Of a stretch of DNA of 64,000 nt, positions 46,755 to 56,072 are shown in pieces (positions within the stretch are counted from its first letter, which is position 1; each line of letters opens with the position of its first letter). The stretch spans positions 1-64,000 of the forward strand of contig JADKDM010000008.1 of assembly GCA_016714565.1 (NCBI GenBank). Reading direction: 5' to 3'. The translations under genes and the position numbers were made by a program. This DNA is from Candidatus Villigracilis propinquus. GTDB taxonomy: Bacteria; Chloroflexota; Anaerolineae; Anaerolineales; Villigracilaceae. The notes beneath the pieces are model-generated. The model saw only the letters and a program-made list of their open reading frames with translations. It did not search any database and was not told the DNA's origin.

Positions 46755-47873
46755 TCACTCACCTGTTCTAAAAATGGCTTCCACGGTCATGCCCCAGCGC
46801 AGGCGTGGGTCTGTCTGATTGACACGAACGGTGACGGTATAAATAATATCACCGCCCTGTTGAATGTATGAGTTGCTGATCTCAGTGATCTCACCGATGA
46901 GTTCAAGGTCGGGAAGGGCATCGGGGATCATGGTAACCTTTTGACCGACACTTAACTTCACAACTTCCAATTCGGTGATATCAGTGGTTTCAACCGTCCA
47001 TGTTGTGAAATCCGCAATGCTGACGGCCCGGGTTTCGGTGCCGACCTGCTCACCAACATTCACGTTCACATCCGCAACCACGCCGCCGAACGGAGCGGTG
47101 ATGACGTAATTCGCGAGCGTATCTTTCGCGGCGTCCAACTGGGCTTTTGCGAGAGTCAGCTGATCAGCATTGGGGCCATCGAGGCTGATCTCATATTGAT
47201 ACTTCGCCTCGGCTTCCACAGCCTGTGCAGCTTCATAGGCGGCGAGCACTTCATCACGCGTGCGGGTTTCTTCTTCCAACTTGCGGACCGCTTCGTTAAA
47301 ATCCTCCTGCGCCTTTTCAAGATCATCTTCAGCTGTTTTGCGTTTGGTGTTATCCGTGCTGAGATCCTTATATTTATCAAACTCATCCTGCGCATCGGTA
47401 AGGTCAGTCTTGCGGTCTTCGATATCGGCTTCGAGGTCTTCGATGCGGTTATCGATGTCATCCACATTCACGCCTTCCCATTCCTTCTGGGCTTCCGCGC
47501 GGACGATCTGGGCATTCATGTAGGCCTGCCAAAGTTTGGCACGGTCGCCGCTTTCATTGCGCAGGAGAGTGTCATAGGTGTTCTGTGCGATGACGACCTG
47601 CGCCTCCGCCCCACCCGCATTTGCGAGGCGGACTAGTACATCTCCCTCGCTGACGGTATCCCCCGCCTTCACCAAAACCTGCTCCACAACGCCGCGCGCC
47701 TGAAAGGTCAGGTTCGTCGCATGGATGGGTTCAAGACGTCCCTCAGCAACCACTTCATTGGACGTGACGACTTCAGCAACTATTGGCGTAGCTTCTGCGG
47801 CATTTCCACACGCTGCCAAAAACAACGCAAGGACTGCAAACAATGTTACGAACTTCAAAATATTTTTTTTCAT
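46755..47873 (-). CDS. HlyD/MacA-family periplasmic adaptor lipoprotein
   Basis: A 372-residue lipoprotein (ALFLAACGNAAEA, Cys at about 22). It has two biotinyl-lipoyl half motifs (EVLVKAGDTVSEGDVLVRL; YVITAPFGGVVADVNVNVGEQV) split by a long coiled coil (about residues 100-250: EDLEADIEDRKTDLTDAQ, KAQEDFNEAVRKLEEE), then a beta-barrel (VGQKVTMIPDALPDLELIGEI). This is the MacA/HlyD adaptor design. In a probably single-membrane (monoderm) cell it would link the exporter to the wall. It lies directly downstream of the FtsX permease. Confidence 0.9.
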   Translation of the reverse strand: MKKNILKFVTLFAVLALFLAACGNAAEATPIVAEVVTSNEVVAEGRLEPIHATNLTFQARGVVEQVLVKAGDTVSEGDVLVRLANAGGAEAQVVIAQNTYDTLLRNESGDRAKLWQAYMNAQIVRAEAQKEWEGVNVDDIDNRIEDLEADIEDRKTDLTDAQDEFDKYKDLSTDNTKRKTAEDDLEKAQEDFNEAVRKLEEETRTRDEVLAAYEAAQAVEAEAKYQYEISLDGPNADQLTLAKAQLDAAKDTLANYVITAPFGGVVADVNVNVGEQVGTETRAVSIADFTTWTVETTDITELEVVKLSVGQKVTMIPDALPDLELIGEITEISNSYIQQGGDIIYTVTVRVNQTDPRLRWGMTVEAIFRTGE

Positions 47874-47912
47874 GAAAACCTTCTTAATTTTTTGATTTAC
47901 AATTTACGATTT

Positions 47913-50351
47913 TTATTCGTACGCCAGCACTTCTCGAATGGTCAAGCGCGCTGCATTGCGTGCAGGCACGATGGACGCGATCACGGAAAGCACCAGCACC
48001 AACCCAAACCAAATGGCGTATCCCAAATATGTAAAAACCACTTGAATGGGTGTTTCAAATACCGCCAAACTGACAATGTAAGAAAGCCCGTACGTGAAGG
48101 GGATGGAAACCGCAATTGCCAGAATAAACGAGAGCGTGCCGATCACAAACCCTTCCGCGATGATCGTCCGCATGACGGCACGGTCATCTGCGCCAATGGC
48201 GCGCATGATCCCGATCTCACGCGTACGCTCAAGGACATTCATGCCCATCGTACCAGTCAGTCCCATCGCACCGACAACAGCAGTCAACACTGCCATGATG
48301 AGCAGGAATGTAACAAGAATATCCAAACTTTCGAGCGCACTATCCAATGACGCAAGACCTGATTCTGCCTTGCGGACTTTAAACCCAGCATCACGGAAGA
48401 AACGATCCATTTCTTCGGCCATCAGATCCTGGGATACACGATCATGCCGAGCTGTCACCACGCGGAAGGAATAGGATCGATTTGGCAGGTTGGTGATCTG
48501 TGCGGCGTATTCAAGCGGAATGTATCCAAACACGCCCTCCTGCCCGACGAATTTGAACAGCCCGATCACTTCCCATGATTCTTCGCGTCCGTTAACTTTT
48601 AGTGAAAGGAAGTCGCCGGGCTTGAGATCTGGATAGGTATCAAGAACTTTTTCACTCAAGAGGATCTTGCGCACATCCGTTGGCTCCATCCATCTTCCAG
48701 CAACCAAAATCGGCTCAATCAATGTACTGTTTGCGGGCGGCGCAAAAACATTTATATTTTCCGCCACGGTGCCATTCGGGTAGAGGAGTTCAATAGAAAG
48801 GAACTGCCAGCCTTCCACAGACAGCACTTCCGGATTCTGCAAAGCGAATTGCTCCACTTCACGGATGCGGTATGGTTCATCGAAATCCAGCGTGATGTCG
48901 GCACGGAAATATTTGCCGATGTCGTTCATATAATCGTGCAGGGTGACGCGCACGTTGAACACAGCGATAAAGATCGCGCCGCCCATTGTCAATGTAAAGA
49001 GCGTCAGAATCAGGCGTCCGCGGCGACGGAATGTATTTCGGATGGAGATAATAAATGGGCGAGGGAAATGAATACCCCGCCTGGCTAAAATATTCGTCAC
49101 ACGCACCAGCATCCAATCGAACCAATTTACGCGATTCTCCTGCTTTTGTGGTTTGTTCTCATCGCCCGCCACATCTCCGCTCAGGGCACGTAAAACGGTA
49201 ATACGCGAACCATTAACCACCGGCGTAATTCCCGCGATCAACGGGACAAGCACTCCGATCGCCACTTGAATGAATAAAGCCATTGGCACAATGCGATAGC
49301 CGAGCAGATTAAATCTCAGCTTATCCGCCATGAACTCGGCAAGCCGATATGCTCCCCATCCGCCCGAAGGTACTGCGATCAACAGCGCCAGGGCGCTGAA
49401 TGCCATAATAAGCGTAAGGTACATGGCAAAAACTTGATTACGGCTGCCGCCGACTAGTTTGATCACGCCGATGTGGCGTAAATGTTGACTGAGCAGCGCA
49501 TCCAGCGTATTGGCGATCAGTGAACTGGAAAGGAAAACGATCAATATCCCAAGCGCCATCAAAATACCGAGAACAGCGTTGATAATATCTGCAAGAGGAT
49601 ATTTATTCTTTTCGGAGAAACGCGTGCGAATGACATCCGTGCCGTTTCTTTCCAGCTTGTCTTTGATGTCTGCACCCACCTCGTGGATGTAATCGAGATC
49701 ATCCACGCCCTCAGACAGGGTCACGTATGCCCGATTAAATAATGCATCAGACTGACCCAGCGTTGGCATGGTTTTCATCGAAATAAAGCCGAGGGAGGGG
49801 GCTAGAAAATCTCCCGCACTTGAACTGGAATCCTGCACGATACCGACAATCAGTAATTGCTTCGTGGTGCCATCCGGCAGCTCCAGCACAATATAGTCGC
49901 CAATATTAATGTCAATTTTTTCGAGAGTCCGCTTATCGAGCAGTATTTCATTCTTATTGGCTTCGGAGGCTCCTGAAATGGGCCTCAATAAATTAACTTT
50001 ATTTTCTTTAAAGCTTTTGAAAGCGATCACATCCAGCGAGATCCAAGTATCACTATCAGTAGTGCGCGCACGGAAATTGATCACGCGACGCGCTTCTGCA
50101 TTCTCAACTCCGCGCATATTGCGGATGGTATCGAGTACATCTTGATCAAAATTTGCAGTTCGCAGTTCTATGTTTGACGGATTGTTCGCTGCGTACGAAA
50201 CGCCCATGTCATTGCCGATGATCTGGTAGGCGCCGGAGATCACGCCAATGGAGAACACACCCACCGCAATAGAAAATACCACCAACAGGGTGCGGCCCTT
50301 GTTATCCCATAAATCGTGTAAAACTTTACGCCATCGAGGTCTCATAATCAC
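47913..50351 (-). CDS. ABC exporter permease with two FtsX domains
   Basis: An 812-residue membrane protein. Helix at about 20-40, a large extracellular domain (MacPD-like, 45-240), three helices near 260-400, a second copy (helix at 445, external domain 470-690, helices 700-800). Family segments: VVFSIAVGVFSIGVISGAY, GVIKLVGGSRNQVF, GTMGMNVLERTREIGIMRAIGAD and TIREVLAYE. This belongs to the MacB/LolC-type permeases with two repeats and about eight to ten helices. Works with the ATPases at 54912-56815 and the adaptor at 46755. Substrate unknown. Confidence 0.92.
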   Translation of the reverse strand: MIMRPRWRKVLHDLWDNKGRTLLVVFSIAVGVFSIGVISGAYQIIGNDMGVSYAANNPSNIELRTANFDQDVLDTIRNMRGVENAEARRVINFRARTTDSDTWISLDVIAFKSFKENKVNLLRPISGASEANKNEILLDKRTLEKIDINIGDYIVLELPDGTTKQLLIVGIVQDSSSSAGDFLAPSLGFISMKTMPTLGQSDALFNRAYVTLSEGVDDLDYIHEVGADIKDKLERNGTDVIRTRFSEKNKYPLADIINAVLGILMALGILIVFLSSSLIANTLDALLSQHLRHIGVIKLVGGSRNQVFAMYLTLIMAFSALALLIAVPSGGWGAYRLAEFMADKLRFNLLGYRIVPMALFIQVAIGVLVPLIAGITPVVNGSRITVLRALSGDVAGDENKPQKQENRVNWFDWMLVRVTNILARRGIHFPRPFIISIRNTFRRRGRLILTLFTLTMGGAIFIAVFNVRVTLHDYMNDIGKYFRADITLDFDEPYRIREVEQFALQNPEVLSVEGWQFLSIELLYPNGTVAENINVFAPPANSTLIEPILVAGRWMEPTDVRKILLSEKVLDTYPDLKPGDFLSLKVNGREESWEVIGLFKFVGQEGVFGYIPLEYAAQITNLPNRSYSFRVVTARHDRVSQDLMAEEMDRFFRDAGFKVRKAESGLASLDSALESLDILVTFLLIMAVLTAVVGAMGLTGTMGMNVLERTREIGIMRAIGADDRAVMRTIIAEGFVIGTLSFILAIAVSIPFTYGLSYIVSLAVFETPIQVVFTYLGYAIWFGLVLVLSVIASIVPARNAARLTIREVLAYE

Positions 50352-50356
50352 CTTTC

Positions 50357-50444
50357 GTCATTGCGAGGAGCTGTTTTTGGCGACGAAGCAATCTCTCTTC
50401 AAGCACGGGAGATTGCTTCGGGCACAGAACGCCCTCGCAATGAC
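50357..50444. repeat. Dispersed repeat with GTCATTGCGAGG ends
   Basis: Bounded by GTCATTGCGAGG and CCTCGCAATGAC, with an inner inverted pair GAAGCAATCTC/GAGATTGCTTC. It lies between the FtsX permease and the GAF kinase. Confidence 0.8.
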
Positions 50445-50450
50445 GATAAA

Positions 50451-52520
50451 CTACTTCAACAATTCACTTACTTCACTTGAGGAATACGGCTTTACAGTAA
50501 CATCCTTCACGCCATCACGCAGGAATTGAGTGACACGTTCGGGGTTGATCGCAGAAGTGAGGATCACTGTCTTAGCGGAGAGTCCTGCTTTTGAAAGGGC
50601 AGACAGGACATCGGTCAGCGAAGCAGAGGCGATGTTCTCATCCACAAGAATTAGATCAGCGGCGGGGATCTTTTTCAAATCCACAGACTGGGTCAATTTG
50701 ATCTTTGAATCCTTGAGCAGTTCCGCAAAGAGATTGGACCAATCATCATTGTCGTCGATGAGGAGGATGTTCTTCACGCTTCCTGCCTGGACCTGTTCAT
50801 TGGTCACCCGTCCCTGAGGCATGAACATGGCCACGGTAGTTCCCTTGCCCTGCTCACTGACGAGGGCGATGTGTCCTTGTGATTGGGAGACGACGTGCAT
50901 GGCTGCTGGCAGCCCAAGGCCGTGATGGGATACGCCATGCGTGGTAAAGAACGGTGACCAGGCTTTTTGCATGGTGAACTCATCCATACCCGCGCCATCG
51001 TCTTCGATCTCGATCTCAAGGATGCCGCGCTCCTCTGTGGGGCGGACATTTACCTTCACAGACTTCGCTCCCGCCTCTGATGCGTTTTGCAAAATGTTGC
51101 CAAGCGCACGGGTGAGCTGTGTGCTGTCTGCTATGACGTACGCTGCGGCGGGGTCGATTTTGACCTTGAGCGCATCTTCAGAAACATTGCGTTGATATGC
51201 GGCGGTACGCAGCACATCCGCAATGAGGACAGGACGCGGCTTCATTTCACGCACCGCGCCAATGAGTTGTTCCTTCACTTGAATGATCTGTGCCGCGCTT
51301 TCTGAGATCATATCGAGGTCTTCGCTGAGGGAGGACATGTCCACATCACCAGAGGCGATCTCTTCGCGCAGGCGGGCGACGGTGAGCGAGATGGGCAGGG
51401 TCTTGTTGCCGATCCAATGGATGGCTTCGGTAGATGCGGAGGTGAGCGCTTCAAAGACTTTGTTGCGCAAGATTTCGTTATGCGCTTCCTTAAGCTCGTC
51501 GATCAGACGTGCGTTGTTGATCGCAACCGCGAGATGTTCGGCCATGGTCAACAAGGTGGTGATGTCATCTTCGCTGAAGGCGCGTTCCTCAGAGCTTTGA
51601 ATGGTGACAGCACCGAGTGCCTTACCGCCGTATACAAGCGGTAACGCCATTTCAGAACGGGTATGCGGCAAATGCGGATTCTTGAAATGGACACGCTCTT
51701 CGCCGACATCGAGAGCGATACGCGCCTCCCCCATCGCAATGCATGCGCCGATCATGGAGTCTGTGCCAATTTTAAGTTTGTGACCATCTGCCACCATGGC
51801 TTTGCCAGCCTTGCCATACCCGGAGCGAAGGACAGCGTATTGGCCAGCCTCATCCAAAAGGAAGACGCCCGCATAATACAAGCCATAAGATTCGCAGATG
51901 ATGTTCACAGTCTGTGGGAGGAGTTTTTCAAGGTCAAGAATGGAGGTGACTTCCTTACCCACGCGGTTCGCAGCTTTAAGCAGACGGGAGCGGCGCTCGG
52001 CCTGACGATGCAAATTGGAATTTTGAATGGCGATCGCAAGCTGGTCGGCCATGGTCTGCAGGGCGGCGATGTCTTCATCGTGGAAGGCGGCTTCTTCGGT
52101 GGATTGAACCGTCAACGCGCCGATGACATCTTCGCCAGCGATCAAGGGGAGCGCCATTTCGGAGCGGGTCTTGGGGAGGTGGGGATTCTCAAAGAAAACC
52201 GCCTCATGCCCAACGTCTAGAGCGATGCGTCCCTGACGATTGGCAATGGATGCGCCGATCATCGAGTTACCGCCAATGGCGAGTTTATGTCCCTCTTTAA
52301 TCATCGCCTTGCCTGCCTCACCACGGCCTGCGCGCAGCACGGCATATTGATTTTTATCATCGATCAAAAATACGCCTGCGTAATAAAAGCCGAACTCATC
52401 GCAGATGATGTCCACGGTGCGTTGGAATAATTCATATGGGTCGAGAATAGTGGTGATGTTCTTGGCAGCGCGCGCCGCGGCTTTTAATAAGGTAGCGTGT
52501 CGTTGAATATCGTTTGTCAT
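50451..52520 (-). CDS. Cytosolic GAF-GAF histidine kinase with C-terminal receiver-like domain
   Basis: A 689-residue protein with two homologous GAF domains (about 20-175 and 195-350, sharing YYAGVFL, AVLR, GxSMIGA, ARIALDVG, FxNPHLPxTRSEMALPL), a dimerisation helix with the unusual box TEAIHWIGNKTLPISL, an HATPase (NILQNASEAG, DDGAGMD, FFTTHGVSHHGLGLPAAM) and a receiver-like tail (LIDDNDDW, LILVDEN, VKPYSSSE). Start 52520 has AGAGGAAC before it. It sits inside the exporter operon. The H-W-[IV]-G-N-K box is shared with the kinase at 52998-54893. Confidence 0.88.
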   Translation of the reverse strand: MTNDIQRHATLLKAAARAAKNITTILDPYELFQRTVDIICDEFGFYYAGVFLIDDKNQYAVLRAGRGEAGKAMIKEGHKLAIGGNSMIGASIANRQGRIALDVGHEAVFFENPHLPKTRSEMALPLIAGEDVIGALTVQSTEEAAFHDEDIAALQTMADQLAIAIQNSNLHRQAERRSRLLKAANRVGKEVTSILDLEKLLPQTVNIICESYGLYYAGVFLLDEAGQYAVLRSGYGKAGKAMVADGHKLKIGTDSMIGACIAMGEARIALDVGEERVHFKNPHLPHTRSEMALPLVYGGKALGAVTIQSSEERAFSEDDITTLLTMAEHLAVAINNARLIDELKEAHNEILRNKVFEALTSASTEAIHWIGNKTLPISLTVARLREEIASGDVDMSSLSEDLDMISESAAQIIQVKEQLIGAVREMKPRPVLIADVLRTAAYQRNVSEDALKVKIDPAAAYVIADSTQLTRALGNILQNASEAGAKSVKVNVRPTEERGILEIEIEDDGAGMDEFTMQKAWSPFFTTHGVSHHGLGLPAAMHVVSQSQGHIALVSEQGKGTTVAMFMPQGRVTNEQVQAGSVKNILLIDDNDDWSNLFAELLKDSKIKLTQSVDLKKIPAADLILVDENIASASLTDVLSALSKAGLSAKTVILTSAINPERVTQFLRDGVKDVTVKPYSSSEVSELLK

Positions 52521-52561
52521 AAGTTCCTCTTTTATATTTTTCAAAAACCCTAAAGGTTTTC

Positions 52562-52942
52562 TTATCCCAATATCTTCTGGATCAATTCCACCAGGCCCTG
52601 CTCACGCCCTTTGACGAAGAACGCGCTCGCGCCGTGGGAGACGGCGTCCTTTGCACGGCTGACTTCATCGTACGCGGTCAGGATCACTACAGGCAGGTCT
52701 GCCTTTTTCTTTTTCAGGTCATCAAGCAAGTCAAACCCCGCGCCTGTCTTGGGCATGCCGTCAAAACTGGGCATATTCAGATCCAGCACGGCAATGTTGA
52801 TCTCTCCTGCATTCTGCGAAAAGACTTCGCTCCCGCTTTTGCAATCGGATGCAGTCAATACATCGAAGCCTGCCCGTAACAGGGTCTTCTCCAAACTGCG
52901 CTGGATCAACTTTTCATCATCCACTAAAAGTACGGTTGTCAT
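52562..52942 (-). CDS. Single-domain response regulator
   Basis: A 126-residue receiver with VDDEKLIQRSLEKTL, the phosphorylated Asp in AVLDLNMPSFDG, VILTAYD and a switch region in HGASAFFVKGREQG, where the usual Lys-Pro is Lys-Gly. It has no output domain. It is encoded between two homologous GAF kinases, so it probably passes phosphate between them or reports to another protein. Confidence 0.9.
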   Translation of the reverse strand: MTTVLLVDDEKLIQRSLEKTLLRAGFDVLTASDCKSGSEVFSQNAGEINIAVLDLNMPSFDGMPKTGAGFDLLDDLKKKKADLPVVILTAYDEVSRAKDAVSHGASAFFVKGREQGLVELIQKILG

Positions 52943-52997
52943 GAAACCTCCAAAAAAAAATAGTATTACAAAAAGCTTTCAGCGGTCGGCTATCCGC

Positions 52998-54893
52998 TTA
53001 CTTTTCCACAGGCAAACGCACGAAAAATGTTGCACCTTTGCCAACTTCACTTTCCAAATTAATCCTTCCACCGTGCTGGTTCACGATCTGCATCACGGAA
53101 GAAAGCCCAAGCCCGGTCCCGCCGCTGCCGCCTTTGGTCGTAAAAAATGAAACCCATATCTTTTCCTGTATCTCTTTCGAGATGCCAGGACCGTTATCTT
53201 TTACAGTCACCAAAACAAAGTTCGGGTTATCGTCGCGGCGGCCATGCACAAAAATTTTCGGCGCGGAAGTCGCCCCCATCGCTTCCCACGCATTCTTGAT
53301 CAAATTATTAAAGACCTGTTCCACCTGTCTTGCGTCCACATGCGCGGCGGGCATATCTTCCGCCCAATTCAACTCCACCACGCCGTCAGGAAGACCCATC
53401 TCCTGCACCGTGGTCGTGATCATCTCGCTCAACGACACCGCCGCATCGTTACGTTGACGCGCCGGCCCGATCAGTCCTTCCTTGATGTTGAGAATTGTTA
53501 CCGCACTATTCTCGGCAATGTCCAGATCTTCCATCAAGGATTCGACGCTGACCAACGCCTGTAATCGATTCGGCTTCATGGCAGACATCTCAGCAAGGAC
53601 TTTATTCAGGTCAATGCCCAGCGCGTCCGCCTCTTCCTTGACCGTTTGAACTGCCGCTCGCAAAGATTCATTTTCCAACGCTGATTCATTGATCTGCCCC
53701 ACCAATGCCAGCAGGTATCCCAAATCCTCGCGCACACGTTTGACACTGCCAGGAATCGGCGCAGCCTTGTTCCCCACCCAATGGATGGCTTCGCCCGTAG
53801 CCGTAGCGATCGCTTCAAATGTCTTCGTGCGTAACAGCTCTGCGTTGGCATCCTCCAGCTTATACATAAGCTGCGCGTTGTTGATCGCAATCGCAACCTG
53901 TTCGGCCATCGCCAGCAGAGACGTAATGTCATCTTCAGAAAACGCATTCAACTGGTCGCTTTGTACCGTCAATGCGCCGAGAGCCACCGAGTTCACCACC
54001 AGAGGCAAAGCCATCTCGGAGCGGGTATTCGGCAAAAATGGATTCTTAAAGCGCGATTCCTCGCCCACCGCATCCAATGCGATCTTGGCTTCCTGGCTGA
54101 GAATGGATGAGCCGATCATGGATTTATCGTCCACGGGCAGGCGATAGTTCTGCTCCATCATCTTTCGCCCCGCGGCGGCGAAGCCTGCCCGCAAAACCGC
54201 CCACTGACGATCTTCTGAAACAAGAAAAATACCCGAATAATAAAAGTGGTACTCGCTGCAAATAATGTTGACCGTGTGTTTCAACAGCACATCCATATCC
54301 AAAATGGAAGTAACCATTTGCCCGACACGTGCCGCCGTTTCCAGCAGCCTGTGTCTGCGGTCAAGCATGGCGAACATGCTCTCGTTCTGCTGGAGCAAAT
54401 GCTTGTTCTTCTCCAGCGCACTGCTCAACTGTCGGATATTGCCTTCGAGACGTTCCACCAATTCCTGTTGATATGCCTGCAAATGAATTTCGGCATGTTC
54501 GAGTTTTTCCACTCTTCCATGCAAGTACGCATCCACCAGTGATTCAAAATCATCATCAATGGGCTTCGAGATAAAACCAACCGCCCCAGCCGCAAGCGCG
54601 CGTTCCCGCGCTCCAGGTGATGTATCCGCTGAAACAATCACAATGGGCGTATTCGGCAGCATTTTCCGTAAACGGGTGGCCGCCTCACTGCCCGACATGT
54701 GCGGCAGGTTATGGTCAAGAAGGATCAGGCTTGGGTTCGTTTCCTCTGCCAACTGCAGCCCATCCAACGGATCGGCGGCTTCAAGCACCACATATTTATT
54801 CGAAAGCAAGCGCCGCACTAACGCGCGAGATTCATCGCTGTCTTCAATATAAAGTATTTGCGGGAACTTGCGTGGGTTCGGTGTGTTCATCAC
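52998..54893 (-). CDS. Receiver-GAF histidine kinase
   Basis: A 631-residue protein with an N-terminal receiver (YIEDSDESRALVRRLL, LILLDHNLPHMSG, VSADTS, ISKPIDDDF), a coiled linker, one GAF domain (about 190-345; YYSGIFLVSEDRQWAVLR, GSSILSQEAKIALDAVG), a helix with GEAIHWVGNKAAPIPGS and an HATPase (NNLIKNAWEAM, DNGPGIS, FFTTKGG, GTGLGLSSVM). The GAF and H-box regions are close to those of 50451-52520, so they are paralogues. No membrane helix; the signal should be cytosolic. Upstream of it, 18 bp away, is the ABC-cNMP gene. Confidence 0.9.
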   Translation of the reverse strand: MMNTPNPRKFPQILYIEDSDESRALVRRLLSNKYVVLEAADPLDGLQLAEETNPSLILLDHNLPHMSGSEAATRLRKMLPNTPIVIVSADTSPGARERALAAGAVGFISKPIDDDFESLVDAYLHGRVEKLEHAEIHLQAYQQELVERLEGNIRQLSSALEKNKHLLQQNESMFAMLDRRHRLLETAARVGQMVTSILDMDVLLKHTVNIICSEYHFYYSGIFLVSEDRQWAVLRAGFAAAGRKMMEQNYRLPVDDKSMIGSSILSQEAKIALDAVGEESRFKNPFLPNTRSEMALPLVVNSVALGALTVQSDQLNAFSEDDITSLLAMAEQVAIAINNAQLMYKLEDANAELLRTKTFEAIATATGEAIHWVGNKAAPIPGSVKRVREDLGYLLALVGQINESALENESLRAAVQTVKEEADALGIDLNKVLAEMSAMKPNRLQALVSVESLMEDLDIAENSAVTILNIKEGLIGPARQRNDAAVSLSEMITTTVQEMGLPDGVVELNWAEDMPAAHVDARQVEQVFNNLIKNAWEAMGATSAPKIFVHGRRDDNPNFVLVTVKDNGPGISKEIQEKIWVSFFTTKGGSGGTGLGLSSVMQIVNQHGGRINLESEVGKGATFFVRLPVEK

Positions 54894-54911
54894 TTTTACG
54901 CAATACGCAAT

Positions 54912-56072
54912 TTATCGGTCTGCCGCTCGATAGTCAGGGATGCGATGCGCTTCGAGCCGCTTCTGAACGATCTTCGCCACCGCCTCGGCAGTGATCGGGG
55001 ATTCATTCATCACACGCACAAAGTCCGCGCGCGGCAGGGCCAGCACTTCCACGGGCTTGCTGCCCGCGCGCACATTGGCAATGGACTTTCCGTTGCGCAG
55101 CAATTCCATCTCGCCGAAGAATTCGCCGTCGCTCAAGCGCGAAACAACGCTTTCATTTTTTTTCTTGTCCTGTAAAACAACTTCCACTTCACCCTGACGG
55201 ATCATGAAGAAATACTCCACATGTTCATCGCGGGAGATGATGGTCTCATGCGGTTGGTAGGTGCGTTCTTCAACCAGCTTTGTGAATTCCAGCATGTGAC
55301 GGTGTCTCAACTGCGGCAGGGACTTGGCGAGCGTCTCATTGATCAATTCGCCATCGGAGAGGATGATATTGCGATCTGTGCGCGAAGTGAGAGACGGATC
55401 ATGTGTGACCATAACAATGGTCTTGCCCTGTTCAACAAAATGCTGGAACAACCCAATGATCGTATCGGAAGATTTTGTATCGAGGTTTCCAGTTGGTTCA
55501 TCGGCAACGAGTAAGGGAGGGTCACAGGCCATGGCACGCGCAATGGCAGCTAGTTGTTGTTGGCCCGTGGAAACAAGCACGGGTAATTTGTTTGCAAATT
55601 TATCCAAACCCACCAGTGTCAATAATTCCATCGCGCGTTTGGGACGTTCATCGAAGTCGTACATGTCCACGTAATCCATCGGGAGCATCACGTTTTCGAG
55701 AAGGGTAAGCATGGGCAGCAATTGGAAGAACTGAAAGACGATGCCAAGATTTTTCCCGCGCCATTTGGAACGCTGGCTTTCAGTGACGCCTGTGTAAATA
55801 TCCGTGCCATTGACGACCACCAACCCATCGCTGGGATGGTCGATACCTGTGACCATGTTCAACAAGGTGGATTTACCACTGCCGGATTTTCCAACGATGG
55901 AAACGAACTCGCCGCGCTTGATGGTCAAGTCTACACCTTTGAGGACGGTGAACTCACCCGCCGCATTGGAGAAACTTTTGACGACGCCGTGTAGTTGGAT
56001 CATGGCGTCAGGTGAGGTTGATGCATTTCGGACGGGGTCAACCGTCCGCGGGGAACGAGGCGATGCGCTCAT
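54912..56072 (-). CDS. ABC exporter ATPase fused to a cyclic-nucleotide-binding-like domain
   Basis: A 386-residue protein. Residues 20-245 are a MacB/LolD-type ATPase (IVGKSGSGKSTLLNM, Walker B LLVADEPTGNLD, switch MVTHDPS). The signature is STGQQQLAAIARA rather than LSGGQQQR. Residues 260-375 form a CRP-like beta roll (FTKLVEERTYQPHETIISRD, MIRQGEVEVVLQD, LSDGEFFGEMELLRNGKSIANV). The Glu of the phosphate-binding cassette is present (GEMEL) but the usual Arg is not (KSIAN), so cAMP binding is uncertain. It may link nucleotide or redox signals to transport. Its start overlaps the second ATPase gene. Confidence 0.88.
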   Translation of the reverse strand: MSASPRSPRTVDPVRNASTSPDAMIQLHGVVKSFSNAAGEFTVLKGVDLTIKRGEFVSIVGKSGSGKSTLLNMVTGIDHPSDGLVVVNGTDIYTGVTESQRSKWRGKNLGIVFQFFQLLPMLTLLENVMLPMDYVDMYDFDERPKRAMELLTLVGLDKFANKLPVLVSTGQQQLAAIARAMACDPPLLVADEPTGNLDTKSSDTIIGLFQHFVEQGKTIVMVTHDPSLTSRTDRNIILSDGELINETLAKSLPQLRHRHMLEFTKLVEERTYQPHETIISRDEHVEYFFMIRQGEVEVVLQDKKKNESVVSRLSDGEFFGEMELLRNGKSIANVRAGSKPVEVLALPRADFVRVMNESPITAEAVAKIVQKRLEAHRIPDYRAADR

